Source of the DNA: an uncultured Candidatus Melainabacteria bacterium
GTDB lineage: Bacteria; Cyanobacteriota; Vampirovibrionia; Gastranaerophilales; Gastranaerophilaceae
Direction of reading: 5' to 3'
Assembly (NCBI GenBank): GCA_934700335.1
Contig: CAKUXM010000002.1
Span: 62,001-126,000 of the forward strand
DNA: 64,000 bases
The notes beneath the pieces are model-generated. The model did no database searches. It had not been told where the DNA came from and saw nothing but the letters and a program-made list of their open reading frames with translations. Positions 1-9,299 of this stretch are shown here, one piece after another. Each line of letters begins with the position of its first letter. Position 1 is the first letter of the stretch. A program made the position numbers and the translations under genes.

Positions 1-30
1 GCGACATAAGAATAAAAATAAAGGATTAAA

Positions 31-675
31 ATGGATAGATATGACGTATTGGAAAAAATTGCAAAATTAATTCCAATTAAATCATTAAGAACGAATTTTA
101 GAAATAAAATTACGCAAAAAAGATTTCATAAATATAGAGTTCCTAAAAATATTAAAGCAACAGTTGGTAGATGCACTTATTTTGGAAACAATTGCGACTG
201 CCAAAACCCTGATTCTGTCATAGGTAATTTTTGTTCAATTGCAAATAATGTCATTATCGGACCAGGAGAACACCCTCTAAATTATGCAACGACTTCACCT
301 TTTTTATATCACGAATGGATTGGATACAAAAAAGGCGGAAAGAATGAGATTATGATTACGCCTGTAAATATTGGAAACGATGTATGGATTGGAGCAAATG
401 TATTCATTAGAGGAGGTGTAACAATAGGAGATGGAGCAGTTATCGGCGCAGGCGCTGTCGTAACAAAAGATATTCCACCTTATGCAATAGTAGTAGGAGT
501 TCCGGCAAAAATTATAAAATACAGATTTAATGAAGAAACTATAAAAGAACTTCTTGAATTAAAATGGTGGGATTTATCTGATGAAATAATAAAAAATATG
601 CCTTACAAAGACGTACCAAAAACAATTGAATATTTAAAAAATTACTATAAAGCAAAAGGAAACCAAAATGATTAA
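31..675 (+). CDS. Hexapeptide-repeat acyltransferase (CatB-like sugar O-/N-acetyltransferase)
   Basis: Predicted cytoplasmic acetyl-CoA-dependent transferase acting on a sugar or sugar nucleotide of the surface glycan. From about residue 60 to 170 the protein shows left-handed beta-helix hexapeptide repeats ([28 protein letters not shown]), and GPGEHPLNY supplies the His expected of the CatB/VatD group. The first 35 residues carry an [11 protein letters not shown] motif that recurs in two unrelated-looking proteins of this locus. An AAGGA lies just upstream of the ATG. The stop overlaps the next gene by 8 bp, so the two are probably co-translated. The acceptor sugar cannot be told from sequence; with the FdtB-like aminotransferase next door an N-acetylation of an amino sugar is plausible. 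Confidence 0.8.
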   Translation: MDRYDVLEKIAKLIPIKSLRTNFRNKITQKRFHKYRVPKNIKATVGRCTYFGNNCDCQNPDSVIGNFCSIANNVIIGPGEHPLNYATTSPFLYHEWIGYKKGGKNEIMITPVNIGNDVWIGANVFIRGGVTIGDGAVIGAGAVVTKDIPPYAIVVGVPAKIIKYRFNEETIKELLELKWWDLSDEIIKNMPYKDVPKTIEYLKNYYKAKGNQND

Positions 676-1753
676 ATTTTTAGACTTACATAAAATTAAC
701 GAAAGACATAGAAAAGAAATAGATGAAAGAATTAAGAATGTACTTGATTCTGGCTGGTACTTGCTAGGAAAGCAAGATGAACAATTTGAAGAGCATTTTG
801 CAGAGTATTGTGGTTCAAAATATTGCGTAGGTGTTGGTAATGGCTTAGAAGCCCTTACTTTAATCATCAAAGCCTATGGTTTTGGCAAAGGTGATGAAAT
901 AATTGTTCCTGCAAATACATATATCGCAAGTATTTTATCAATTTCGTACAACGGTTGCACACCGGTTCTTGTTGAACCAGACATCAATACTTTAAATATC
1001 AATCCTGATTTGATAGAAGAAAAAATTACTGATAAAACAAAAGCAATTATGGTTGTTCACTTATATGGTCAAGCCGTTGAAATGGAAAAAGTTTGGGCAT
1101 TGGCTAAAAAATATAATCTTAAAGTTATTGAAGATTCAGCACAAGCTCACGGTGCTATGTATCAAGGCAAAAGAACTGGTAATTTAGGTGATGCAAGCGG
1201 ATTTTCTTTCTACCCAGGAAAAAATTTAGGCTGTATTGGTGATGGCGGTTGTGTTACAACAAGTGACAAAGAACTTGCTGATAAAATTAGAGCGTTGAGA
1301 AACTATGGTTCTAACATTAAATATCATAATATTTATCAAGGTACAAATTCTAGACTAGATGAAATTCATGCAGGTGTACTTGATGTGAAATTACCATATC
1401 TTGATGCTGATAATCAAAGACGTAGAGATATTGCCAATTACTATTTAGCAAATATTAAAAATGATAAAATTATTATGAGAAAAGCATACGAAGAAAAAGC
1501 TAACGTATGGCATATCTTCCCAGTAAGAACAGAAAACAGAGATGAATTCCAAGAATATTTAAAACAAAACGATATTCAAACGTTAATTCACTACCCAATT
1601 CCACCACACAAACAAGAGTGCTACAAAGAATGGAACGAATTAAGTTTACCAATAACAGAAGAAATTCATAGAACTATTATCAGTCTTCCAATTTCACCTG
1701 TTATGACAGACGAAGAAGTTGAAAAAGTAGTTGAAGTCGTAAACAAATATTAA
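668..1753 (+). CDS. DegT/DnrJ/EryC1 sugar aminotransferase (FdtB/QdtB-like)
   Basis: PLP-dependent transaminase that adds an amino group to a keto-deoxy sugar nucleotide. The 361 residues match family length. The PLP lysine is in the FYPGKNLGC segment (K185), and [11 protein letters not shown] gives the cofactor-binding aspartate. The opening [19 protein letters not shown] and the DSGWYLLG segment resemble FdtB/QdtB-type enzymes that make 3-amino-3,6-dideoxyhexoses, but the matching RmlA/RmlB and ketoisomerase genes are not in the window, so substrate is inferred only. It overlaps the upstream acetyltransferase by 8 bp, a pairing typical for making an N-acetylated amino sugar. Confidence 0.85.
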   Translation: MIKFLDLHKINERHRKEIDERIKNVLDSGWYLLGKQDEQFEEHFAEYCGSKYCVGVGNGLEALTLIIKAYGFGKGDEIIVPANTYIASILSISYNGCTPVLVEPDINTLNINPDLIEEKITDKTKAIMVVHLYGQAVEMEKVWALAKKYNLKVIEDSAQAHGAMYQGKRTGNLGDASGFSFYPGKNLGCIGDGGCVTTSDKELADKIRALRNYGSNIKYHNIYQGTNSRLDEIHAGVLDVKLPYLDADNQRRRDIANYYLANIKNDKIIMRKAYEEKANVWHIFPVRTENRDEFQEYLKQNDIQTLIHYPIPPHKQECYKEWNELSLPITEEIHRTIISLPISPVMTDEEVEKVVEVVNKY

Positions 1754-1770
1754 AGGATAAAGTTTAAATT

Positions 1771-2607
1771 ATGACAATATTAGTAACAGGAGCAAATGGA
1801 TATATCGGAAACCATGTGGTAAAAACATTACTTGACAAAGGTAATGAAGTTATTGCGGTGGATTTCAAGTCTGATAATATTGATAACCGTGCAAAAGTAC
1901 ATTCATACAACATTTTTGAAAACAAAGAATCTTTAATCAATGATTTAAAAAACGTTGATACAGTTCTTCATTTAGCTTGGCAGGACGGATTTGTACATAA
2001 TTCAGAAAATCATATAAAAAATCTTCCGGCGCATTATGAGTTTATAAAGACTTGTATTGACAATGGAATAAAACATATTGCAGTAATGGGCACTATGCAC
2101 GAAGTGGGATATCACGAAGGTAAAATTGACGAAAATACACCGACAAACCCTCTTTCAATGTATGGGATTGCAAAAAATTCGCTTCGACAATGTTGTCAAA
2201 CTCTAAAAACAAACAATCCTGATGTTTGTTTTCAATGGATAAGAGCATTTTATATTTTAGGAGATGATGAAAAGAATAATTCTATATTTGCTAAAATATT
2301 AAAAGCTGAAAAAGAAGGTAAGACTGAATTTCCGTTTACATCTGGAGAAAACAAATATGACTTTATGAATATAGAAGAATTATCAGAGCAAATAGCTCAA
2401 GTAGTGAGACAAACAACAGTTAATGGAATCATTAACTGTTGTACAGGGGTCCCTGTATGCCTGAAAGACAAAGTTGAAGAATTTTTAAAACAAAAAGAAT
2501 TAAAAATAAAACTCGCTTATGGGGAATATCCAGATAGAGCTTATGATTCACCAATTATTTATGGAGATAACACAAAGATAAAACAAATTTTAGACAACAA
2601 AAAATAA
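1771..2607 (+). CDS. NAD-dependent epimerase/dehydratase (extended SDR)
   Basis: Nucleotide-sugar epimerase, dehydratase or reductase of the extended short-chain dehydrogenase family, acting in the cytoplasm on a glycan precursor. The N-terminal TGANGYIGNHVV is the Rossmann GxxGxxG loop, and YGIAKNSLR supplies the catalytic YxxxK. Length (278 residues) is a little short for the family. It follows the aminotransferase by 17 bp and is likely in the same transcript. The C-terminal substrate domain is divergent, so no specific reaction can be assigned. Confidence 0.8.
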   Translation: MTILVTGANGYIGNHVVKTLLDKGNEVIAVDFKSDNIDNRAKVHSYNIFENKESLINDLKNVDTVLHLAWQDGFVHNSENHIKNLPAHYEFIKTCIDNGIKHIAVMGTMHEVGYHEGKIDENTPTNPLSMYGIAKNSLRQCCQTLKTNNPDVCFQWIRAFYILGDDEKNNSIFAKILKAEKEGKTEFPFTSGENKYDFMNIEELSEQIAQVVRQTTVNGIINCCTGVPVCLKDKVEEFLKQKELKIKLAYGEYPDRAYDSPIIYGDNTKIKQILDNKK

Positions 2608-2618
2608 GGATAAGATAA

Positions 2619-2914
2619 ATGAAAGCCTATACACAGCTTTAAGCGATAAAAATTACTTAAAAGGTTGCTTAGTTTTAAATGAATCATTAAAACAAGTTAA
2701 TTCTCAGTATCCTTTAGTAGTTTTAGCAAGTAAAGATTTTATTAAAAATCATAAATTTATTAATTTGAATAACCAAACGATTAATGAAAATGATTTACAA
2801 GAAATTTATGATAATTATACAATATCGAGAGAAAAAGTTAAGAATATACAAAAAGCTCTTTTAGAGACTTTTCCATATGAAAGTAATATAACTGTTACAG
2901 AAATAAGTAATTAA
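2619..2914 (+). pseudogene. Remnant of a GT8 (glycogenin-like) glycosyltransferase
   Basis: An ATG with an upstream AAGGA opens a reading frame that stops after seven codons. Shifting by one base restores a frame encoding YTALSDKNYLKGCLVLNESL followed by a YPLVVLA strand, which is how GT8 glycogenin-like transferases begin. One missing A near position 2634 (ACAACA reduced to ACACA) would explain the shift. The frame then runs to a stop at 2912-2914 with only about 95 codons, so the catalytic middle of the roughly 270-residue domain is deleted and just the two ends remain. It sits between intact co-oriented glycan genes. Confidence 0.7.
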
Positions 2915-2934
2915 TAGAAAAGGTAACTAAATTA

Positions 2935-3912
2935 ATGTTAATAAGAGAACTTATTATAGAAAAATTATTAAAAATTTTAACTTTCGCAATCCCAAATAAA
3001 GAGTTGCGGCATAAATTTAGAGATGACATTATGAATAACGTAAAAGAATGGGGCGAACCTAAAGAATTTAACAAAACTGTTTATACAGGCGAAGATGTTT
3101 CAACTGTTATTTATGATGAATTATCAAAAAATAAACCTTGTTTAATTTGTCGTTATGGTATCAATGAATTTTATGCAATGAGAAATTATGTTGTAGACGG
3201 AGGATTGTTTTTCCCTCGTGCAGTCAGAAAATCAATGTCAGAATCTGCGGGATTTTTTCCACCTACACAAAAAAATTTAAGAAAATTTGGCAAAACTATA
3301 CATTCTTTTGCAAAAGATATTGATATACTCGGAGTTAAAGGCAGAGAAAAACTATATTGTAAAAAATATATTCCTGAAAATACAAGACTTGTAGAATTAG
3401 ATGATGTATATTCAATATATAACGAAAATCCTTGGTCAAGATATTTAAAAGGGAAAAAAGTTTTAGTTATCTATCAATTAGATAAAAAAATAGAAGACCA
3501 ATACAAAAAAAGAGAATGGTTATTCAAAAATCCTGAAATATTGCCTGAATTTGAATTAATAACATATAAACCTGTTCAAAGTATAGCAGATGCAAAATAT
3601 GGCTTACCTTACAAAGATTGGTTTGAAGCTTTGGAAAAAATGAAAGAAGATATTTCAAAAATTGATTTTGATGTAGCCTTAATCGGTGCAGGAGCTTATG
3701 GAATATTTTTGGCACATCATTGTAAAATGCTTGGCAAACAAGGTATTCATCTTGGAGGTCAAACTCAATTACTGTTTGGCATAAGAGGTTACAGATGGGA
3801 TAAATTTTTCCCTGAATGGTATTGCAACGCAAATTTAGAACATTGGATTTGGCCTGACGATAACGAAAAACCGAAAGGATTTGAAAAAGTAGAAGACGGC
3901 TGCTATTGGTAA
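2935..3912 (+). CDS. GT-D fold (DUF1792-like) glycosyltransferase candidate, copy 1
   Basis: Probable cytoplasmic glycosyltransferase. The segments CLICRYGINEF (about residues 74-84), a WFEALEKM helix and VALIGAGAYGIFLAHHCKML near residue 245 followed by a GGQTQLLFG stretch are what I associate with the GT-D/DUF1792-type family. I could not check this by search. It is clearly paralogous to the gene at 15434 over its whole length, including the C-terminal KPKGFEKVE..CYW. The N-terminus carries the IPNKELRHKFR motif shared with other proteins of the locus. Sugar donor and acceptor are unknown. Confidence 0.55.
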   Translation: MLIRELIIEKLLKILTFAIPNKELRHKFRDDIMNNVKEWGEPKEFNKTVYTGEDVSTVIYDELSKNKPCLICRYGINEFYAMRNYVVDGGLFFPRAVRKSMSESAGFFPPTQKNLRKFGKTIHSFAKDIDILGVKGREKLYCKKYIPENTRLVELDDVYSIYNENPWSRYLKGKKVLVIYQLDKKIEDQYKKREWLFKNPEILPEFELITYKPVQSIADAKYGLPYKDWFEALEKMKEDISKIDFDVALIGAGAYGIFLAHHCKMLGKQGIHLGGQTQLLFGIRGYRWDKFFPEWYCNANLEHWIWPDDNEKPKGFEKVEDGCYW

Positions 3913-3919
3913 AAAAAAT

Positions 3920-4762
3920 ATGACTGATAAAAATATAATACAAAACACTTATGAAACTTATGATAATTATAAGGTTATAAAAACAAAAGCTAAAACAGGC
4001 AGAGCTATTGTTTTCTTTTCCGGTAACGGTTTATACCAAGATGAAGAAGATTTTAAAAAAAATATTATTCAAATGGATAAATACCATTGGAAAAATATTG
4101 CTCAAAATAAAAAAATTTTAAAATATTACGATTTAATTGTTTTAATCAGAGATATAAAAGTTCAATGGTACGTTGAGGGTATAAATAAAAATATAAATTC
4201 TGTTGATAAGATTATTGAATTAATTTCAGAATTAACAAAAAATTATTCATTAACAACTTGCGGAGTATCTTCAGGCGGATATATGGCATCACTTGTCGGT
4301 GCAAAACTCGGCGCTGAAAAAATATATTCTGTTAGCGGACAATACAAAATTGACCATCAGAGTGATAAAGAACCGTTTATTGAAAAGTTCAGAAATAATG
4401 AAAATGTAAGTAAATATTATTGTATAACACCATATCTTTCAACTGAAAACAAAATAATATATTTTTATCCTGATAAATTTGAAGATGATATATTTCAACA
4501 CAGTTTTATAAAAGACTTTAATTTTGTTGAATTCATGTTTGATGATGATGAACACGCACTACCTCGTATCGGAGTAGCATACCCGAAATTATTAACGATG
4601 TCGTATGAAGAATTAAAAATTTTGGCAAACTTATATAAAGGACAAGCCATTAATAAAAAAGTTTTTGTTAATCGTTTAACTACAATATTTGACAGATTAT
4701 CTGCAAAAATTCAAAAAAAATTTAGAAAAAGTATTTTAAAAGAATCATTTTTTTGGATATAA
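3920..4762 (+). CDS. Alpha/beta-hydrolase-like protein of the polysaccharide locus
   Basis: No exact family recognised. The segment TCGVSSGGYMASLVG (about residues 112-126) has the GxSxG nucleophile elbow of alpha/beta hydrolases, after a predicted strand, and DDDEHALPR near residue 213 could provide the acid and histidine of a triad. There is no signal peptide, so a cytoplasmic esterase or deacetylase acting on a glycan precursor is possible, but a non-enzymatic relative cannot be excluded. The gene starts 7 bp after the GT-D gene. A TATAAT at 4758-4763 overlapping its end may start a new transcript for the following GT2 gene. Confidence 0.5.
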   Translation: MTDKNIIQNTYETYDNYKVIKTKAKTGRAIVFFSGNGLYQDEEDFKKNIIQMDKYHWKNIAQNKKILKYYDLIVLIRDIKVQWYVEGINKNINSVDKIIELISELTKNYSLTTCGVSSGGYMASLVGAKLGAEKIYSVSGQYKIDHQSDKEPFIEKFRNNENVSKYYCITPYLSTENKIIYFYPDKFEDDIFQHSFIKDFNFVEFMFDDDEHALPRIGVAYPKLLTMSYEELKILANLYKGQAINKKVFVNRLTTIFDRLSAKIQKKFRKSILKESFFWI

Positions 4763-4801
4763 TACAGTTTGAATATTCAATAATGAAAGGTTTTATAAAT
4801 T

Positions 4802-5872
4802 ATGCCAAAGATTTCATTACTAACACCGTGTTTCAATCACGAAAAATATATTATTAAATTTCTTGAAAGCGTAAAATCTCAAACATTTTCAGATTTTGAA
4901 GTAGTTATAGTTGATGATTGTTCAACAGATAATACAATAAAAATTATCCAGAATTTTGGCGATAATAGAATAAAATTAATAAAACACGAGTATAATAAAG
5001 GATTAAATGCAGCAATAAACACAGCCTTTGAAAACTCAACCTCACCACTTTGTGTTTATTTTTCATCTGATGATGTCCTTAAACCCGATACACTTGAATA
5101 TATAGTTAATGAATTTGAAAATAATCCTGACAAAAATGTTCTTTACTGTTCCTTGTCTGCTATTGACGAAGATGGTAAAGATTTACACAAACCATTAAAA
5201 CCAAAATTGAAAGACAGATTTGAGATTTTGAGAAAAATTTTCTATTCTTTAAACCCACTGCTTTCTCCGACAATGACATTTAGACGAAAAGTCTACGAAA
5301 AAATTCACCCATTATCACCCTCTATTGTTAACCATCAAGATTCTTTAATGCACATACAGTTATTATTAAACAATGAAATCATGGTTGTAGATAAAGAATT
5401 AGCCTATTACAGAATGCCAAACAAAAATTCCGGATTAAGTATTCGTTCAATTACAACAGAAAATAGAGAAAATCTAGAAATAAACGAACTTTTAAACTAT
5501 TTTCTGCAAATAAATAATCCAGAAATGTTATATAAAATTTTTGGAAATGATATTGAAAAATATGGAAAACCAATAAATGAAACTATTTCTTACTTTTTAG
5601 CAAGATTAGCTCTAGATTCTGATAACAAAACAAGAAAAATTTGGGGTTATAATACAATGATAAAATTTCTAAGTGTTCAAGAAAATTTTGATTTAGTTCA
5701 AACTCTATATGGTTTTAATTTTAAAGAATTTTTAGGATTAGTCAACGTCTTTGATGAAACAGAGGAAATGAAATTAAATAAAAAAGTAAAAAAATACAAG
5801 AAATTATTTAATACAACTTTATTAATATCCATTCTAATTTTAATAATGCTAATCTTTTTTATTGTAAAATAA
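4802..5872 (+). CDS. Family 2 glycosyltransferase with C-terminal membrane anchor
   Basis: Inverting GT-A glycosyltransferase that adds a sugar to a glycan acceptor at the inner face of the membrane. ISLLTPCFNHEKYI opens the domain, VIVDDCSTDNT binds the nucleotide, and YFSSDDVLKPD (D90-D91) is the metal-binding DXD-like motif. Residues about 335-355 form one hydrophobic helix rich in Leu and Ile that probably anchors the protein. The domain is followed by a roughly 120-residue helical region with no assignment. The ATG is about 13 nt after GAAAGG, a long spacing. Donor sugar unknown. Confidence 0.85.
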   Translation: MPKISLLTPCFNHEKYIIKFLESVKSQTFSDFEVVIVDDCSTDNTIKIIQNFGDNRIKLIKHEYNKGLNAAINTAFENSTSPLCVYFSSDDVLKPDTLEYIVNEFENNPDKNVLYCSLSAIDEDGKDLHKPLKPKLKDRFEILRKIFYSLNPLLSPTMTFRRKVYEKIHPLSPSIVNHQDSLMHIQLLLNNEIMVVDKELAYYRMPNKNSGLSIRSITTENRENLEINELLNYFLQINNPEMLYKIFGNDIEKYGKPINETISYFLARLALDSDNKTRKIWGYNTMIKFLSVQENFDLVQTLYGFNFKEFLGLVNVFDETEEMKLNKKVKKYKKLFNTTLLISILILIMLIFFIVK

Positions 5873-5890
5873 AACAAAAAAGGAAATTTT

Positions 5891-7321
5891 ATGTTATTTA
5901 ATTCGACACATTTTATATTTTTATTTTTACCAATTGTTTTAATTGTTTATTTTGGTTTAAATAAGTTAAAACTTGTTAGAATAGCAACTGGTTGGCTTGT
6001 TTTAGCCTCATTATTTTTCTATTCTTATTGGAGTTTAGATTATTTGGCGCTTATTTTAAGCTCAATAATTTTCAACTATTCAATTGGTCAAACTCTTTTA
6101 TCAGATAAATTAAAAATTAATAAAAAGGCGCTAACGGCTTTCGGTATTGTCGGAAACGTGCTTTTATTAATATATTTCAAATATTTCAACTTTTTGATTG
6201 CAAATATTAATGCGGTTTTACATCAACATTTCAATTTTATGGAATTGATGTTACCTTTAGCAATAAGCTTCTTTACTTTCCAGCAAATTGCGTATCTTGT
6301 TGATACCTACAAAGGAAAAACTAAAGAAATAGATTTTTTAACTTATGCACTTTTTGTATGTTTTTTCCCACATTTGATTTCAGGTCCTATCGTAAGATAT
6401 GAAGAAGAAGTTCCTCAAATACAAAATTTGAGAAAAAGATTTATTAATTGGAAAAATTTATCAAAAGGCTTATTTTTATTTTCAGTAGGATTGTTTAAAA
6501 AAGTTGTTATTGCCGATTTGCTTGCAAAATGGGCTTTGGTAGGTTTTTCTGATGCAACAAATTTATCAATGTTAGAATCTTGGATAACAATTTTAAGCTA
6601 CACATTCCAAATCTTCTTTGATTTTTCCGGTTATACAGATATGGCATTGGGTATAGGCTTAATGTTCAACTTTGATATCGCACAAAACTTCAACAATCCA
6701 TATATTTCAAAGGACATACAAGAGTTTTGGCGCAGATGGCACATGACTTTATCAAGATGGTTAAGAGATTATTTGTATATTCCTTTAGGAGGCAATAGAC
6801 ACGGTAATTTTAATACTTATAAAAACATCTTTTTAACATTTTTGATTGGTGGAATTTGGCACGGAGCAAGCTGGACTTATATTGTTTGGGGTATTTTACA
6901 CGGAGTAGGCTCTATTATAAATAGAATTTGGAAAAACGTTAATGGTAATATTCCAAATTGGTCAGCTTGGCTTTTGACATTTGTCTATATAAACATAACT
7001 TGGACATATTTTGGGACAAAAAGAGTTGCAGATGCAAATCAAATCTTGCTTTCAGCAATAAATCCTTTGACTTTTGATATACCAAGAATTTATTTTCCTG
7101 TGATAAAATTTAGAGCAACAGGTCATTCTTTTGATTTTCTAGCTCTTGTATTGATACCAATATTTATTTACTTTATTTTTAGTGATAAGTTTAGAAAAAT
7201 AATTGATAACTTTAAACCACAATTAAGTTATTCAATTTTTATCGTAACACTAATGGTAATCAGCATTTACAACCTTTTAAAACCTGATTATGCATCATCA
7301 TTTATATATTTTAATTTCTAG
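5891..7321 (+). CDS. MBOAT-family membrane O-acyltransferase (AlgI/DltB-like), copy 1
   Basis: Polytopic inner-membrane enzyme that passes acyl groups, usually acetyl, across the membrane to a surface polysaccharide. The family signature is clear: FDFSGYTDMALGIG, then FWRRWHMTLSRWLRDYLYIP, then GGIWHGASWTYIVWG, whose histidine (about residue 324) is the conserved catalytic one. About ten hydrophobic segments span the 476 residues, normal for AlgI. The start MLFNS has a good AGGAAA ahead and is shared with the two other MBOATs here. An SGNH-like partner gene follows directly, as in alginate and related acetylation systems. Confidence 0.92.
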   Translation: MLFNSTHFIFLFLPIVLIVYFGLNKLKLVRIATGWLVLASLFFYSYWSLDYLALILSSIIFNYSIGQTLLSDKLKINKKALTAFGIVGNVLLLIYFKYFNFLIANINAVLHQHFNFMELMLPLAISFFTFQQIAYLVDTYKGKTKEIDFLTYALFVCFFPHLISGPIVRYEEEVPQIQNLRKRFINWKNLSKGLFLFSVGLFKKVVIADLLAKWALVGFSDATNLSMLESWITILSYTFQIFFDFSGYTDMALGIGLMFNFDIAQNFNNPYISKDIQEFWRRWHMTLSRWLRDYLYIPLGGNRHGNFNTYKNIFLTFLIGGIWHGASWTYIVWGILHGVGSIINRIWKNVNGNIPNWSAWLLTFVYINITWTYFGTKRVADANQILLSAINPLTFDIPRIYFPVIKFRATGHSFDFLALVLIPIFIYFIFSDKFRKIIDNFKPQLSYSIFIVTLMVISIYNLLKPDYASSFIYFNF

Positions 7322-7328
7322 GAGAAGT

Positions 7329-8324
7329 ATGAAAGAATACAAAAACTTTTTTATAAAAACCTTAATAATATTTTTAGCAAGCATAGTCATTTTGCCATTA
7401 GCGATAATAACTATTGGTGGACATTTTATAGCTAAAAATGTTTATTCAAAAGGTGCTGCTCACGTAAACTATTGGATAGAAACAAAGAATAATCACGCAA
7501 AAGAATTGAACAAAAAAGGTAATAAAATTGTATTTTTATCTGGTTCAAACACTTTACACGGGTTAAACTCTAAATACGCAACCGAACTTACTGGTTTACC
7601 TATTTTGAATTATGGTGTTCACGCAGATTTTGGAACATACATTTTTGAAAAAGTAAAAGATATTCTAAAAGATGGTGATATTGTTGTTATGCCTTTAGAA
7701 TACAATTATTACGCAGAAGATTCCGATAGTGCGCTTCCAAGTCCATTTGCAGAATACATTATTTCTTATGACAAAAGTTACTATGACAAGGCTCCAGTTA
7801 TGAGAAAAATTGGATTAGTATCCTTTATGGCTCAATATTATATTGCACACCCAAAGACAATCCACGAAATGCAACTTGTATCTGACGAATACAAAACCCA
7901 ATTAAATGAATATGGAGATTTTATTGGGCACAACGGAACAACTGAAAATTTTTCTGAACACGCAAAATATATGACAATTACGGAAAACATTCCAAAAAAA
8001 TATAATAAATTTGCACTATATAAATTTATACAATACTGCAAAAAACACGATATTGCTATATATGCTACATTACCAAATATGTATCATAGCAAGGATTATA
8101 CAGCAGATGAAATGAAAGCTTTTGAAAACATCAAAAACTTCTATGAAGAACAAGGTGTATTTTTTATTGGTGATATAACTTCTGGTTCTTATGATGATAG
8201 ATTATTATTTAATGATACCGGTTATCATACAAATGAAAAAGGTACAGAATTAAGAACTAACTGGTTTATAGATAATATTTTATCATTAGATGAAGTTAAA
8301 AACGGAATAAATTATGAAACATAA
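7329..8324 (+). CDS. SGNH-hydrolase-like partner of MBOAT, copy 1
   Basis: Probable periplasmic, membrane-anchored O-acetyltransferase or esterase that works with the MBOAT upstream. I chose the ATG at 7329 because AGGAGA precedes it by a few bases; a longer in-frame start at 7290 lies inside the MBOAT gene. One N-terminal hydrophobic helix (residues about 8-30) should anchor it. VFLSGSNTLHGLNS resembles the SGNH block I nucleophile, and NDTGYHTNEKG near residue 295 gives the D-x-x-H of block V. The stop overlaps the next gene by 11 bp. The family is too divergent for a specific name. Confidence 0.65.
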   Translation: MKEYKNFFIKTLIIFLASIVILPLAIITIGGHFIAKNVYSKGAAHVNYWIETKNNHAKELNKKGNKIVFLSGSNTLHGLNSKYATELTGLPILNYGVHADFGTYIFEKVKDILKDGDIVVMPLEYNYYAEDSDSALPSPFAEYIISYDKSYYDKAPVMRKIGLVSFMAQYYIAHPKTIHEMQLVSDEYKTQLNEYGDFIGHNGTTENFSEHAKYMTITENIPKKYNKFALYKFIQYCKKHDIAIYATLPNMYHSKDYTADEMKAFENIKNFYEEQGVFFIGDITSGSYDDRLLFNDTGYHTNEKGTELRTNWFIDNILSLDEVKNGINYET

Positions 8325-9291
8325 AAAAGTTTTAATAATAAAATTAGGTGCAATTGGAGATGTTATACATTCAACTATGCTTGCACAAAGCATTAAAAAA
8401 GCTGACCCTAATTGCATTGTGCATTTTATGACATCAGATTTTATCACTCCTCTTTTAAAGAATAACCCTGATATTGATAAAGTAATTTGGTTTACAGGTC
8501 ATAGACGAAATGATTATCCTTACCTTATTTTCAAAGGTTTAAGTTTAGCTTTTGAGCATTATGATATGGTATTCCCGTTGAGTAATTCTATCAGAAACTA
8601 CATTATGATGGCTTTTATGTTTCCTAAAAAAATTATAAAAAGAAATAAAAATAGAATTCACGCAGTCGATGCTTTTTATAATACGGCTGTTGATAATTTT
8701 GGTAAAATAGAGAAACCTAAAAATTTAAGAATTTTCATAAGAGAAGATTTAAAAAAAGAATTAAAAGACAAATTCAAAGATTTACCACGACCTTATGTAA
8801 TCTTTAATGTAGGTGGCGCAAATGACCTTGATAGACAAGGACGAATTTATCCTGATGAGCATTGGCTAGAATTGGGACAAAAATTAAAAGAACGATATGG
8901 AGGAACAATTTTTGTATGTGGTTCAAAAAAGGAAATTGAACTTCACGAAAAATTTAAAAGTATAGCGACAGTTCTGACGGGGAAATTAACGTTAGAAGAA
9001 AGCGCTGGATTATTTTCTATTTCAGATTTATTTATATCAGGAGATTCAGGACCTTTGCATATAGCTTCAGCTTTAGATATAAACACAATAGGAATAATGG
9101 GCTCAACTCCAACATATGCCTGTGGTCCTTATGGTGAAAAAGGTTATGTAGTAGAACCAAATATCGACTGCAAATTTTGCGAACAAACAAGATGTAAATT
9201 GTTAAAAGAAGGTGAAAAATTTACCCCTTGCATGCAATCAATACAAGTTTGTGATATATTGAACCTAATAGCCGAGAAGAATTTGTTATAG
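8314..9291 (+). CDS. Family 9 glycosyltransferase (ADP-heptose transferase-like), copy 1
   Basis: GT-B glycosyltransferase of the heptosyltransferase family, usually adding ADP-heptose to lipopolysaccharide core at the cytoplasmic membrane face. VLIIKLGAIGDVIHSTML is the characteristic N-terminal motif, and the C-terminal half shows FISGDSGPLHIASAL, the conserved donor-binding segment. The C-terminal region has a cysteine cluster (CKFCEQTRC and a later Cys), present in many GT9 proteins. The gene overlaps the preceding SGNH gene by 11 bp. No ADP-heptose biosynthesis genes are in view, so the donor is inferred from the family. Confidence 0.85.
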   Translation: MKHKKVLIIKLGAIGDVIHSTMLAQSIKKADPNCIVHFMTSDFITPLLKNNPDIDKVIWFTGHRRNDYPYLIFKGLSLAFEHYDMVFPLSNSIRNYIMMAFMFPKKIIKRNKNRIHAVDAFYNTAVDNFGKIEKPKNLRIFIREDLKKELKDKFKDLPRPYVIFNVGGANDLDRQGRIYPDEHWLELGQKLKERYGGTIFVCGSKKEIELHEKFKSIATVLTGKLTLEESAGLFSISDLFISGDSGPLHIASALDINTIGIMGSTPTYACGPYGEKGYVVEPNIDCKFCEQTRCKLLKEGEKFTPCMQSIQVCDILNLIAEKNLL

Positions 9292-9299
9292 GGAAAATA

